Below are positions 8,032-16,577 of a stretch of 64,000 nucleotides of DNA, piece after piece. Source of the DNA: Micromonospora pisi (lineage in GTDB: Bacteria; Actinomycetota; Actinomycetes; Mycobacteriales; Micromonosporaceae); the NCBI RefSeq assembly GCF_003633685.1, contig NZ_RBKT01000001.1, forward strand, positions 6,014,001-6,078,000, in the 5' to 3' direction. A model generated the notes under the pieces. It did not search any database. It worked only from the letters and a program-made list of their open reading frames with translations, and was not told where the DNA came from. How positions within the stretch are numbered: the stretch's first letter is position 1; every line of letters starts with the position of its first letter. Made by a program: the position numbers and the translations under genes.

Positions 8032-9456
8032 GTGGCGCAGGGTGCCTTCCGGCAGACCCGGTACCAGGTGCTCTTCGTGATCGCGTTGGCGGTGCTGGTC
8101 GCCGCCTTCCTCTCGGTCGCGGCGGTCGGGCACGGTTTCTTCGACCTGAAGGTCTACTCCGGTGCCCTGCACTACTGGGCCCGTGAGGGAGGCGAGATCT
8201 ACGACTGGCTGAAGCCGAACAGCAAGTACGGCTTCACCTATCCGCCGTTCGCGGCGCTGCTGATGCTCCCGCTCGCGTACCTGCCGTTCCTCCTCTCGAC
8301 GGTGCTCAGCGTGGCCCTCACCGCCCTGGTCAGCGTGCTGCTGCTCTGGTGGCTGGTCGACCCCGTCGCCCGCCGGACGGGCTGGACCCGTTGGTTCGCG
8401 CTGGCGGTGGCGGTCTGCCTGGCGGCGGCGTTCGAGCCGATGCGTGAGACGGTCGACTTCGGTCAGGTCAACATGCTGCTGCTGGTGCTGGTCGCGGCCG
8501 ACCTGCTCTGGCTGGTCCGCCCCGGGTACGCGGCACCGGGGCAGGTCGTGCCCGGCCACGCGCTGCCGGGACGTCCACCGGTCGGCCGGCGGGACCCGGC
8601 CCGCTACCGGCGCTGGGCCGGGGTGGGGATCGGCCTCGCCACCGCGATCAAGCTCACCCCGGGCATCTTCATCGTCTACCTGCTGGTGACCGGCCGGTGG
8701 CGGGCGGCCGTGACGGCGAGCGGTACCGCCGCCGTGGCCACGCTGATCGCGGCGGCGGTGGCGCCCGACGCCTCCCGTGAGTTCTGGACCACCGCGCTCT
8801 GGGACACCGACCGGGTGGGCGAGTTGGCGTTCATCTCCAATCAGTCACTTCAGGGTGTGGTTGCCCGGCTCGATCCGGCCGACCCGAGCGCCCTGGCCTG
8901 GCTGGTGCTGGTGGTCGCCGCGCTGGTGGTCTGGGCCTGGCGGGTGCGGTCTGCGGTCGCCGCCGGGGACGAGGTGGCCGGGTTGGCGTTGACCGGGGTG
9001 CTCGGCGCGTTGGTCAGCCCGGTGACCTGGGTGCACCACCTGGTCTGGCTGATCCCGGCGCTGGTGCTGGTGGTCGACCACGGGGTCGCCGCGTCCGTCG
9101 GCAGCCGCCGGCGACGTGGCCTGCTGGCCTTCGCGATCATCGCGTACGGGGTGCTCTGCAGCCGCCTGGTCTGGCTCTGGGAGCACGACTCCACCGGTGT
9201 GGGCGGCTTCCTCGGCAGCAACGCCTACGTCTGGGTCAGCATCGCCCTGCTGGTCGGGATGCCGATCGGCAACCGGTTCCGGTCGGCCGCACCGGCTCGC
9301 CCGACACCGGAGGCCGGGCCCGGTGCGGTGGCCGGCGGTGGACCCGGATCAGGGCGCACCGAGGCGGGTGGCGTAGCGGAGCTCGATCAGCCCGAGCGGC
9401 GGCCGTCCCCCGGTCCGGTGGATCTCGTACGTCGACCGCTCGCCGTCGGTGACTAG
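8032..9456 (+). CDS. GT87-type membrane glycosyltransferase (alpha-mannosyltransferase-like, DUF2029)
   Basis: About 474 aa with around ten membrane segments. It resembles the GT87 polyprenyl-phosphate-mannose-dependent mannosyltransferases that act on phosphatidylinositol mannosides or lipoglycans. The extracytoplasmic acidic loop motif is FFDLKVYSGALHYW, followed by FTYPPFAALLMLP and the charged loop FEPMRETVDFGQVNMLLL. I prefer the GTG at 8032, which has GAGGGAGAC about 6 nt upstream, over the ATG at 7996. The last 108 nt overlap the end of the convergent GNAT gene; this tail is hydrophilic and Pro/Gly-rich. The acceptor is not deducible. Confidence 0.8.
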   Translation: MAQGAFRQTRYQVLFVIALAVLVAAFLSVAAVGHGFFDLKVYSGALHYWAREGGEIYDWLKPNSKYGFTYPPFAALLMLPLAYLPFLLSTVLSVALTALVSVLLLWWLVDPVARRTGWTRWFALAVAVCLAAAFEPMRETVDFGQVNMLLLVLVAADLLWLVRPGYAAPGQVVPGHALPGRPPVGRRDPARYRRWAGVGIGLATAIKLTPGIFIVYLLVTGRWRAAVTASGTAAVATLIAAAVAPDASREFWTTALWDTDRVGELAFISNQSLQGVVARLDPADPSALAWLVLVVAALVVWAWRVRSAVAAGDEVAGLALTGVLGALVSPVTWVHHLVWLIPALVLVVDHGVAASVGSRRRRGLLAFAIIAYGVLCSRLVWLWEHDSTGVGGFLGSNAYVWVSIALLVGMPIGNRFRSAAPARPTPEAGPGAVAGGGPGSGRTEAGGVAELDQPERRPSPGPVDLVRRPLAVGD

Positions 9457-9903
9457 TCCGGCCCGTTCGTAGAAGCGGCGGGCCCGTTCGTTCTCCGCCA
9501 GCACCCAGAGCCGGATGTCCCGCCAGCCCCGTCCGGTCAGCCCGGTCAGCCCGGCGCTCATCAGCTCCCGGCCGACCCCGGTACCCCAGTGCGCCGGGTC
9601 GACGTACATGGTGAGGATCTCGCCGTACGTGTGGTCGAGGTCGTCCCGGTCCTGGTTGTTGCGGTACGGCCCGAAGGTGGTGAAGCCGATCACCGTGCCG
9701 TCCCGTTCCGCCAACAGGGTGGTGAACGGGTGGTCCGGTTCGGCGGTGCCGACGTCGCGTCGCCGCTGCGCCCACGCCTGGATGTTCAGCCGGGCCAGCA
9801 CCTCATCCGGCATGATCCCCGCGTACCCGGCCTGCCAGGTGCGTACGTGCACGCTCGCCACCGCCTCGGCGTCGGCGGGTTCCTCGGGTCGGATGGTCAG
9901 CAC
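9349..9903 (-). CDS. GNAT-family N-acetyltransferase
   Basis: 184-aa acetyltransferase. It opens with MLTIRPEEPADAEAVASVHVRTW. The acetyl-CoA-binding motif is LTMYVDPAHWGTGVGRELM, followed by LWVLAENERARRFYERAGL, the standard C-terminal GNAT motif. The substrate is unknown. The 3' end overlaps the GT87 gene by 108 nt on the opposite strand. The divergent neighbour is the YcaQ-like gene, with a hairpin repeat between them. Confidence 0.87.
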   Translation of the reverse strand: MLTIRPEEPADAEAVASVHVRTWQAGYAGIMPDEVLARLNIQAWAQRRRDVGTAEPDHPFTTLLAERDGTVIGFTTFGPYRNNQDRDDLDHTYGEILTMYVDPAHWGTGVGRELMSAGLTGLTGRGWRDIRLWVLAENERARRFYERAGLVTDGERSTYEIHRTGGRPPLGLIELRYATRLGAP

Positions 9904-9966
9904 GTCTCCGTTCTAACCCCTGCCGGGCGGCGAGTCCAGCTCATCCGCCCCCGCCGCCGCCGTGTT

Positions 9967-10014
9967 AGGAAGGGGCCCTTGTACTACCGAAAGCGATAAC
10001 AGGGGGCCCTTCCT
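9967..10014 (-). repeat. GGAAGGGCCCC hairpin repeat, copy 2 (between divergent genes)
   Basis: Arms 9967-9982 and 9999-10014 with two mismatches. Read on the minus strand it carries the same loop as copies 1 and 3 (GTTATCG then TTCGGTAG). It sits upstream of both the GNAT gene and the YcaQ-like gene, so it cannot be a terminator for either. This indicates an independent repeat element. Confidence 0.85.
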
Positions 10015-10052
10015 TTCCCGGGGTGTGTCGGAGGGGTGGTTAGGGTTCCGGG

Positions 10053-11282
10053 GTGGGTGTTTCGGAATCTTTGTCGTTGGGGCAGGCTCGGCGGGTGGCG
10101 CTTGCCGCCCAGGGGTTCGCCGATCCCATGCCGACCGGTGTGCCGACCCTGCGCCATCTGCGTCGGGTGCTCGACCGGGTCGGGCTGATCCAGATGGACT
10201 CGGTCAACGTGTTGCAGCGTGCCCACTACCTGCCGCTCTACAGCCGGCTCGGCCCCTATCCGACCGGCCTGCTGGACCGGGCCGCCTATCAGCCGCCCCG
10301 GGAGTTGTTCGAATACTGGGGGCACGAGGCGTCGCTGGTTCCGGTCGACCTGCACCCGGCGCTGCGCTGGCGGATGGCGGCGGCCCGGGACGAGGCCTGG
10401 GGCGGGATGCGCCGGATCGCGCAGGAGCAGCCGCAGTTGGTCGCCTGGGTCCGCGACGAGGTACGTGACCGAGGGCCGCTGACCGCCGCCGAGATCGAGC
10501 ACGACGCACCCCGGCAGACCGGCAACTGGGGCTGGAACTGGTCGGAGGTGAAGCGGGCGCTGGAGTTCCTGTTCTGGGCCGGTGAGGTTGCCGCGGCCAG
10601 CCGGACCAACTCCTTCGCCCGCCGCTACGACCTGCCCGAGCGGGTGCTGCCCCCGGCGGTGGTGGGGGCGCCGACGCCGGCTCCGGCGGACGCGTACCGG
10701 CGGTTGGTGTCGATCGCCGCCCGGTCGCTTGGCGTGGCCGCCGAACCGGAGCTGCGGGACTACTTCCGGTTGCCGGTGGCGGCGGCGCGGGTGGCGGTGG
10801 CCGAACTGGTCGAGGCGGGCGAGCTGCGCCCGGTGGCGGTGCAGGGCTGGCGCGCGCCGGCGTACCTGCACGCCGAGGCCCGGGTGCCCCGGTGGATCCG
10901 GGCCAGCACCCTGGTCAGCCCCTTCGACCCGCTGATCTGGGAGCGGGCCCGGACCGAGCGGTTGTTCGACCTCAGCTACCGGATCGAGATCTACGTTCCG
11001 GCGCCGCAGCGGGTGTACGGCTACTACGTGCTGCCGTTCCTGCAGGGGGAGCGGTTCACCGCCCGGGTCGACCTGAAGGCCGACCGGAAGGCCGGTGTGC
11101 TGCTGGTGCCGGCGGCCTGGTTGGAGCCGGGGGCCGATCCGGCGGACACCGCCGTGGCGCTCGCGGCCGAGCTGCGCCGGCTTGCCGGCTGGCTCAACCT
11201 GAGTGCGGTGGCGCCGCCCGTCGCGGGAGATCTTGCCGGCCCGCTCGCCGCCGCGTTGGCAAGCACCATCGGTGTACGGTGA
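10053..11282 (+). CDS. YcaQ/AlkZ-like winged-helix DNA glycosylase (DUF1006 / HTH_42)
   Basis: 409-aa protein of the winged-helix family that includes E. coli YcaQ and Streptomyces AlkZ, which unhook interstrand cross-links by excising N7-alkylated bases. The signature Q-x-D lies in [24 protein letters not shown] (about residues 46-69), matching the catalytic motif of the YcaQ subgroup. It continues with [13 protein letters not shown] and the C-terminal [14 protein letters not shown] and [12 protein letters not shown]. The start is GTG. The ribosome-binding site is weak (AGGG), so the start is less certain than the family. A likely role is repair or self-protection against alkylating agents. 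Confidence 0.85.
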   Translation: MGVSESLSLGQARRVALAAQGFADPMPTGVPTLRHLRRVLDRVGLIQMDSVNVLQRAHYLPLYSRLGPYPTGLLDRAAYQPPRELFEYWGHEASLVPVDLHPALRWRMAAARDEAWGGMRRIAQEQPQLVAWVRDEVRDRGPLTAAEIEHDAPRQTGNWGWNWSEVKRALEFLFWAGEVAAASRTNSFARRYDLPERVLPPAVVGAPTPAPADAYRRLVSIAARSLGVAAEPELRDYFRLPVAAARVAVAELVEAGELRPVAVQGWRAPAYLHAEARVPRWIRASTLVSPFDPLIWERARTERLFDLSYRIEIYVPAPQRVYGYYVLPFLQGERFTARVDLKADRKAGVLLVPAAWLEPGADPADTAVALAAELRRLAGWLNLSAVAPPVAGDLAGPLAAALASTIGVR

Positions 11283-11311
11283 GTTCGGCCGATGCGACGA
11301 GTGGGGTGGCG

Positions 11312-11857
11312 ATGACGAGCGCCGGTGGATCGACGATGCCGCCCGCCGAGCCTGCCTTTCCGGGGGAAGTCGCGCCGCATCCGGGGGAGCCGGTCTACGA
11401 GGTGGCGCGGCCCGACCGGATCACCCGTTTCTTCGATCGGATCGCCACCCGGTCCCCGCGCTGGCTGGCCCCGATCGCCCTGCTCGCCTGCTTCGGTGGC
11501 GCGGTCGGTTACACCCTCTACGCCGACCCCACCCGCAGCGCCCCGGACGCGGCTCCGACCTGCCTGCTGAAGTTGACCACCGGTCTCGACTGTCCCGGCT
11601 GCGGCGGCACCCGCGCGTTCTGGTATCTGCTCCACGGCGACCTACCGGCCGCCGCCCGGCACCACATCCTCTTTGTCTTCGCCGTCCCCTTTGTTGTCTA
11701 CCTCTACGTGGCCTGGGCCTCGAAGCAGCTCTTCGGTTGGCGGCTGCCCCGGTTGACCGTGGGGCCGATGGCGATCGGGGTGTTCCTCGGCGCCTGGATG
11801 GCATTTTCGGTGCTGCGCAACCTGCCCTGGGCCCCGTTCACCTGGTTCTACGTCTGA
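11312..11857 (+). CDS. DUF2752 membrane protein
   Basis: 181-aa membrane protein. The family signature is [19 protein letters not shown], with closely spaced Cys residues, followed by [16 protein letters not shown]. About four membrane helices are seen ([54 protein letters not shown]). The 45-residue N-terminus is polar. The start is the ATG at 11312 with GGGGTGG upstream; a GTG at 11306 is the in-frame alternative. Function is unknown. It stands just upstream of thyX, about 50 bp apart. Confidence 0.8.
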   Translation: MTSAGGSTMPPAEPAFPGEVAPHPGEPVYEVARPDRITRFFDRIATRSPRWLAPIALLACFGGAVGYTLYADPTRSAPDAAPTCLLKLTTGLDCPGCGGTRAFWYLLHGDLPAAARHHILFVFAVPFVVYLYVAWASKQLFGWRLPRLTVGPMAIGVFLGAWMAFSVLRNLPWAPFTWFYV

Positions 11858-11909
11858 CCCGCCGGCCCCATCCGCCACTGCTGTAGCCGGGGCAACTAGA
11901 GTCCCTGGA

Positions 11910-12662
11910 ATGCCGGAAATCGTGTCGCCGCAGGTCAAGCTCATCGCGTGGACTCAGTTCGAGGCGCCGGAGGAGGTGCCCTGGTCCACCGACGCGGACG
12001 GCGGCCAGGCGCTCGCCGAGTTCGCCGGCCGGGCCTGCTACCAGTCCTGGCGCAAGCCCAACCCGGCTACCGCGACGAACGCCGGTTATCTCGCCCACAT
12101 CCTCGAGGTCGGCCACCTCTCCGTGCTGGAGCACGGCAGCGTGACGTTCTACTTCACCGGGGTGTCCCGGTCGTTCACCCACGAGCTGATCCGGCACCGG
12201 CACTTCTCGTACTCGCAGCTCTCCCAGCGTTACGTCCCGGAGCGGGACGCCGCGGTGGTGGCGCCGGCGGCCATCGCCGAGGACCCGGAGCTGCACAAGC
12301 GGTTCGTCGAGGCGACCGAGGCGAGCGTACGGGCGTACAACGACCTGTTGGAGGGGCTGGAGCAGCGCTTCGCCGACGTGGAGAACCCGACGCTGCGGCG
12401 CAAGCAGGCCCGGCAGGCGGCGCGTGCGGTGCTGCCGAACGCCACCGAGACCAGGATCGTCGTCACCGGCAACTACCGCGCCTGGCGGCATTTCGTGGCG
12501 ATGCGTGCCACCGAGCATGCGGATGTGGAGATTCGCGAGCTGGCGGTGGAATGCCTCCGGCAGCTCCAGCGGGTGGCACCGAACGTCTTCGCCGACTTCA
12601 CCATCAGCACCCTGCCCGACGGCAGTGAGGTGGCGGCCAGTCCGTACGCCCAGCAGTCCTGA
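11910..12662 (+). CDS. thyX: Flavin-dependent thymidylate synthase
   Basis: 250-aa FAD enzyme that makes dTMP from dUMP with methylene-tetrahydrofolate and NADPH. The ThyX signature RHR-x7-S is R95-H96-R97 ... S105 in [14 protein letters not shown]. It is followed by [28 protein letters not shown], which carries the FAD/dUMP-binding Asn-Tyr-Arg residues. Length is typical. It precedes dapA (80 bp) and rnj, the same order as in mycobacteria. Confidence 0.97.
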   Translation: MPEIVSPQVKLIAWTQFEAPEEVPWSTDADGGQALAEFAGRACYQSWRKPNPATATNAGYLAHILEVGHLSVLEHGSVTFYFTGVSRSFTHELIRHRHFSYSQLSQRYVPERDAAVVAPAAIAEDPELHKRFVEATEASVRAYNDLLEGLEQRFADVENPTLRRKQARQAARAVLPNATETRIVVTGNYRAWRHFVAMRATEHADVEIRELAVECLRQLQRVAPNVFADFTISTLPDGSEVAASPYAQQS

Positions 12663-12741
12663 ACGTGGGTCGGCAGCGGGGACGGGACCGAGCAGCGACT
12701 TCCCCGGTGGCCGGGGGTTGGGCGTCCGATAGGTTAGCGGT

Positions 12742-13668
12742 ATGACGCACGACCACCCTGCCGCCGCCGACCGGGCGGTATCCCGTCCCTTCGGGCGACT
12801 GCTCACGGCCATGGTCACGCCGTTCACCCCGGACGGCTCGCTGGACCTCGACGGCGCGGCCCGGCTCGCCACCTATCTGGTGGACGAGCAGGCCAACGAC
12901 GCTCTCGTGATCAGTGGCACCACCGGCGAGTCGCCCACCACCACCGACGCGGAGAAGGAACAGCTGCTGCGCGCGGTGGTGGAGGCCGTCGGCGACCGCG
13001 CGAAGGTGGTCGCCGGGGTCGGCACCAACGACACCCGGCACACCATCGAGCTGGCCGTCTCGGCCGAGAAGGCCGGCGCGCACGGTCTGCTGGTGGTGAC
13101 GCCGTACTACAGCAAGCCGCCCCAGTCGGGGCTGCTGCGGCACTTCACCTCGGTCGCGGACGCCACCGGGTTGCCGGTGATGCTCTACGACATCCCGCAT
13201 CGCAGCGGGGTGCCGATCGCCACCGAGACGCTGGTGCGGTTGGCCGAGCATGACCGGATTGTCGGTGTCAAGGACGCGAAGGGCGATCTGACCGCGACCT
13301 CCTGGGTGACCAGCCGGACGGACCTGGCCGTCTACTCCGGCGAGGACTCGCTCACCCTGGCTTCGCTCGCGGTCGGCGGGGTCGGTCTGGTCGGCACCTC
13401 CACACACTTCACCGGTGCGCTGGCGAAGCAGATGATCGAGGCGTACGACCGCGGCGACAACGCGACGGCGCTGCTCCTGCACCGCCGGTTGCTGCCGCTG
13501 TTTACCGGCATCTTCCGGACCCAGGGCACCATCCTGGTGAAGGCGGGCCTCGCCGCGTCGGGTCGGCCGGCCGGTCCGGTCCGGCCGCCGCTGGTCGACG
13601 CGACCGAGGCGGAGCTGGCGCAGCTCCGGGTCGACTGTGCGGACGCCGGTCTGGAGTTGCCGGCATGA
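12742..13668 (+). CDS. dapA: 4-hydroxy-tetrahydrodipicolinate synthase
   Basis: 308-aa TIM-barrel class I aldolase-type enzyme that condenses pyruvate with aspartate semialdehyde in the lysine/diaminopimelate pathway. The Schiff-base lysine is K177 in IVGVKDAKGD. The catalytic triad partners are visible as T60-T61 (ISGTTGES), Y123 (TPYYSK) and Y149 (LYDIPHRSG). Its stop codon overlaps the ATG of a 29-codon reading frame that leads into rnj. Confidence 0.97.
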   Translation: MTHDHPAAADRAVSRPFGRLLTAMVTPFTPDGSLDLDGAARLATYLVDEQANDALVISGTTGESPTTTDAEKEQLLRAVVEAVGDRAKVVAGVGTNDTRHTIELAVSAEKAGAHGLLVVTPYYSKPPQSGLLRHFTSVADATGLPVMLYDIPHRSGVPIATETLVRLAEHDRIVGVKDAKGDLTATSWVTSRTDLAVYSGEDSLTLASLAVGGVGLVGTSTHFTGALAKQMIEAYDRGDNATALLLHRRLLPLFTGIFRTQGTILVKAGLAASGRPAGPVRPPLVDATEAELAQLRVDCADAGLELPA

Positions 13669-13754
13669 GTGGGTCAGTCAGTAAGGTCGGCGACATGGGC
13701 AAGTTGAACAGTGAGGCGGCGGTTGTGGTCGAGCGCGACGAGGCGGTGGCATGA
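13665..13754 (+). CDS. Small ORF of 29 codons linking dapA and rnj
   Basis: The ATG at 13665 overlaps the dapA stop as ATGA, and the TGA at 13752-13754 overlaps the rnj start in the same way (ATG at 13751). The frame is open throughout and encodes MSGSVSKVGDMGKLN followed by an acidic/Ala-Val tail. It has no recognisable domain. The double ATGA overlap would make a three-cistron coupled unit. It may be a genuine leader peptide or only a path for ribosomes to reach the rnj site (GAGG at 13740-13743). Protein-level existence is inferred. Confidence 0.4.
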   Translation: MSGSVSKVGDMGKLNSEAAVVVERDEAVA

Positions 13755-15442
13755 GCCAGCCGCAAGCGCGGGAGTTGGAGTTGCCCCCACCGCTGCCGGT
13801 GGGTGGGCTGCGGGTGATACCGCTGGGCGGTCTGGGCGCGATCGGGCGCAACATGACCGTCTTCGAGTACGACGGCAAGCTGTTGGTGGTCGACTGCGGG
13901 GTGCTCTTCCCCGATGTCGAGCAGCCCGGTGTCGACCTGATCCTGCCCGACTTCGCACCGATCCTCGATCGGCTGGAGGACGTGCAGGCGATCGTGTTGA
14001 CACACGGGCACGAGGACCACATCGGCGCGGTGCCGTACCTGCTCGCCCACAAGCCGGACATTCCGCTGGTCGGCTCGCAGTTCACCCTCGCGCTGGTGGA
14101 GGCGAAGCTCGCCGAGCGGCGGATCGAGCCGTACACGCTCACCGTCCGGGAGGGGGCGCGGGAGCGGCTGGGGCCGTTCGAGTGTGAGTTCTTCGCGGTC
14201 AACCACTCGATTCCGGACGCGCTCGCGGTCGCTGTCCGTACCCCGGCCGGCCTGGTGCTGCACACCGGTGACTTCAAGATGGACCAGCTCCCGTTGGACG
14301 GGCGGCTGACCGACCTGGCCGGTTTCGCCCGGCTCGGCGCCGAGGGCGTCGACCTGCTCCTCTCCGACTCGACGAACGCGGAGATCCCCGGCTTCGTCAC
14401 CCCGGAGCGGGAGATCGGCCCGGTGCTCGGTTCGATCTTCGGCAAGGCGCGTGGTCGGATCATCGTGGCGTCGTTCGCCTCGCACGTGCACCGGGTGCAG
14501 CAGGTGCTGGACGCGGCCACCGAGTACAACCGCAAGGTGGCCCTGATCGGCCGCTCGATGGTGCGCAACATGGGCATCGCCCGCGACCTCGGGTTGTTGC
14601 AGATCCCGCCGGGCCTGGTGGTCGGGCTGGACGAGGCGACCACCCTGCCGCCGGACCAGATCGTGCTGATGTCCACCGGTTCGCAGGGCGAGCCGATGAG
14701 TGCGCTGGGCCGGATGGCGACGGGTGATCACCGGCACATCACGATCGCGCCCGGCGACACCGTCGTGCTGGCCAGTTCGCTGGTGCCGGGGAACGAGACC
14801 TCGGTCTACCGCGTGATCAACCGCCTCTCCCGGGCCGGTGCGACGGTGATCCACAAGGACGTGGCGAAGGTGCACGTCTCCGGTCACGCGCCCGCTGGCG
14901 AGCTGCTCTACCTGCTCAACGTGGTGCGGCCGAGCAACCTGTTGCCGGTGCACGGCGAATGGCGGCACCTGCGGGCGCACGCCCGGCTGGGCATCGAGTC
15001 CGGCGTCGCCCCCGACCGGGTGGTGCTCTGCGAGGACGGCGACGTGGTCGACCTGGTCGAGGGACGGGCGTCGTTGGTCGGTCACGTGAAGAGCCGGTAC
15101 GTCTACGTCGACGGCCTGGCCGTCGGTGACGTGGGGGAGTCGCTCCTCACCGAGCGGCGGATGCTCGGCGACGGTGGTTTCATCGCCGCGACCGTGGTGA
15201 TCGACTCGGTCACCGGCAAGGTCGTCGGCGGTCCGACCGTCTCCGCGAAGGGCTTCTCCGACGACCCGGAGGCGTTCAACCCGGTGATCCCGCTGATCAC
15301 CGAGGCGCTGAGCCGGGCCGCGACCGACGGCATCACCGATCCGCACCAGTTGCAGCAGATCGTTCGCCGTACGGTCGGGCGCTGGGTGAACGACGCGTAC
15401 CGCCGCCGGCCGATGATCGTGCCGAACGTGGTCGAGGTCTGA
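13751..15442 (+). CDS. rnj: Ribonuclease J
   Basis: 563-aa metallo-beta-lactamase/beta-CASP nuclease with 5'-3' exo- and endoribonuclease activity in mRNA decay and rRNA maturation. The zinc motif is H85-G-H87-E-D89-H90 (LTHGHEDHIGA). Further metal ligands lie in FAVNHSIPDA and LHTGDFKMD. The beta-CASP part includes STGSQGEPMSAL and the late SGHAPAGELLYL and PVHGEWRHLRAHA. The C-terminal domain follows (residues about 450-563). It is the last gene of the thyX-dapA-rnj group and is followed by a strong hairpin. Confidence 0.97.
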   Translation: MSQPQARELELPPPLPVGGLRVIPLGGLGAIGRNMTVFEYDGKLLVVDCGVLFPDVEQPGVDLILPDFAPILDRLEDVQAIVLTHGHEDHIGAVPYLLAHKPDIPLVGSQFTLALVEAKLAERRIEPYTLTVREGARERLGPFECEFFAVNHSIPDALAVAVRTPAGLVLHTGDFKMDQLPLDGRLTDLAGFARLGAEGVDLLLSDSTNAEIPGFVTPEREIGPVLGSIFGKARGRIIVASFASHVHRVQQVLDAATEYNRKVALIGRSMVRNMGIARDLGLLQIPPGLVVGLDEATTLPPDQIVLMSTGSQGEPMSALGRMATGDHRHITIAPGDTVVLASSLVPGNETSVYRVINRLSRAGATVIHKDVAKVHVSGHAPAGELLYLLNVVRPSNLLPVHGEWRHLRAHARLGIESGVAPDRVVLCEDGDVVDLVEGRASLVGHVKSRYVYVDGLAVGDVGESLLTERRMLGDGGFIAATVVIDSVTGKVVGGPTVSAKGFSDDPEAFNPVIPLITEALSRAATDGITDPHQLQQIVRRTVGRWVNDAYRRRPMIVPNVVEV

Positions 15443-15456
15443 CCGCAGTCAGCTCG

Positions 15457-15498
15457 GGATCCGGTGTGCCGAGGCCGATGGCCCGTCACACCGGATCC
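15457..15498. terminator. Bidirectional hairpin terminator between rnj and the WYL regulator
   Basis: Perfect 12-bp arms GGATCCGGTGTG (15457-15468) and CACACCGGATCC (15487-15498), with an 18-nt loop, between convergent genes. The right arm begins in the stop codon of the WYL gene. Confidence 0.8.
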
Positions 15499-16460
15499 GG
15501 TTGCGCCCCGGCGGCGCGTCGGGCCCGGTTGCCCAGTTCCCGTAGGTGGTCCACCAGTTCCGGCGGCTCGTGCACCTGGAACTCACAGCCGAGCCTGAGC
15601 AGCCGCGCCGCCAGCCACTCCAGGGTGTCGGCGTGCCCGTGCAGCCGGCAGCTCCGTTCGTCGACCGGTTCCACTTCACCGGCGGCCGTGCCGAGCCGGA
15701 CGGTGACCTGTTCGGCCGGCAGGTGCAGGGTCGCCCTCACCCGGTAGGTGGGGGCCAGGGAGTACATCCTGCGGGTGACGAAGGCGGCGGCGTCCGGATC
15801 GGGCGGTTCGCGCGGTGGCACCCGTACCCCGGTCGATCGTGGCTCGTCGATCCGGTCGACCCGGAAGATCCGCCAGTCGGCGCGCTCGTTGTCGTACGCC
15901 AGCAGATACCAGCGGCGCCCGGCCGACACCAGCCGGTACGGCTCGACTAGCCGTCGACTCGCCTCTCCCGTCACCGAGCGGTAGTCGAAACGTACCCGCT
16001 CGTGGGCGGCGACCGCCGAGGCGAGCACCGTCAGGGTCTGCGGGTCGACGTTCGTCCCGTCCTCGCTGAACATCGGCACGGGGGCGGCGGCGAACGTGCC
16101 CACCCGGTGCCGTAGCCGGGACGGCAGCACCTGGGCCACCTTGGCCAGGGCCCGTACGGATGCTTCTTCGATGCCGTCCACCGGGTGCCCGGCGGCGATC
16201 CGCAGTCCGACCGCGATCGCCACCGCCTCCTCGTCGTCGAGCAGCAGCGGTGGCATGGCCTTGCCGGCGGCGAGCCGGTAGCCGCCGGTGGCGCCGAGGG
16301 TCGCCTGTACCGGATAGCCCAGCTCACGGAGGCGGTCGACGTCGCGACGGACGGTACGGGGGCTGACCCGCAGCCGTGCGGCCAACTCGCTGCCGGGCCA
16401 TTCGCGCGGGGTCTGCAACAGCGAGAGCAGCTTGAGCAGCCGGCCGGGGGTGTTGCTCAC
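15486..16460 (-). CDS. WYL-domain transcriptional regulator (HTH_11 type)
   Basis: 324-aa regulator. The N-terminal winged helix is at about residues 1-55 (ELAARLRVSPRTVRRDVDRLRELGYPV). The WYL ligand-sensing domain is marked by EPYRLVSAGRRWYLLAYD and WRIFRVDRI, and a C-terminal WCX-like domain ends the protein. I chose the GTG at 16460 because the HTH begins there; the open frame continues upstream only as antisense of other genes. It is divergent from the epoxide hydrolase gene (117 bp between starts), which is a likely target. The ligand is unknown. Confidence 0.85.
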   Translation of the reverse strand: MSNTPGRLLKLLSLLQTPREWPGSELAARLRVSPRTVRRDVDRLRELGYPVQATLGATGGYRLAAGKAMPPLLLDDEEAVAIAVGLRIAAGHPVDGIEEASVRALAKVAQVLPSRLRHRVGTFAAAPVPMFSEDGTNVDPQTLTVLASAVAAHERVRFDYRSVTGEASRRLVEPYRLVSAGRRWYLLAYDNERADWRIFRVDRIDEPRSTGVRVPPREPPDPDAAAFVTRRMYSLAPTYRVRATLHLPAEQVTVRLGTAAGEVEPVDERSCRLHGHADTLEWLAARLLRLGCEFQVHEPPELVDHLRELGNRARRAAGAQPDPV

Positions 16461-16577
16461 GGTTCCCAGTCTGCCCGGCAATGGGGACAGGTTCTGGCCT
16501 AGATGGCTCGTAGCGTCGAGCGGGCCGGGGGGAATGTGCCCGCCTCCCGGCCCGCTCGACGGTCCACGAGGAGCAGC

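Noticed and set aside
9984-10871. Long minus-strand open frame opposite the YcaQ-like gene
   Set aside because: Composition is Arg/Pro/Gly-rich with no homology pattern; it mirrors a well-supported gene and extends through the hairpin repeat.
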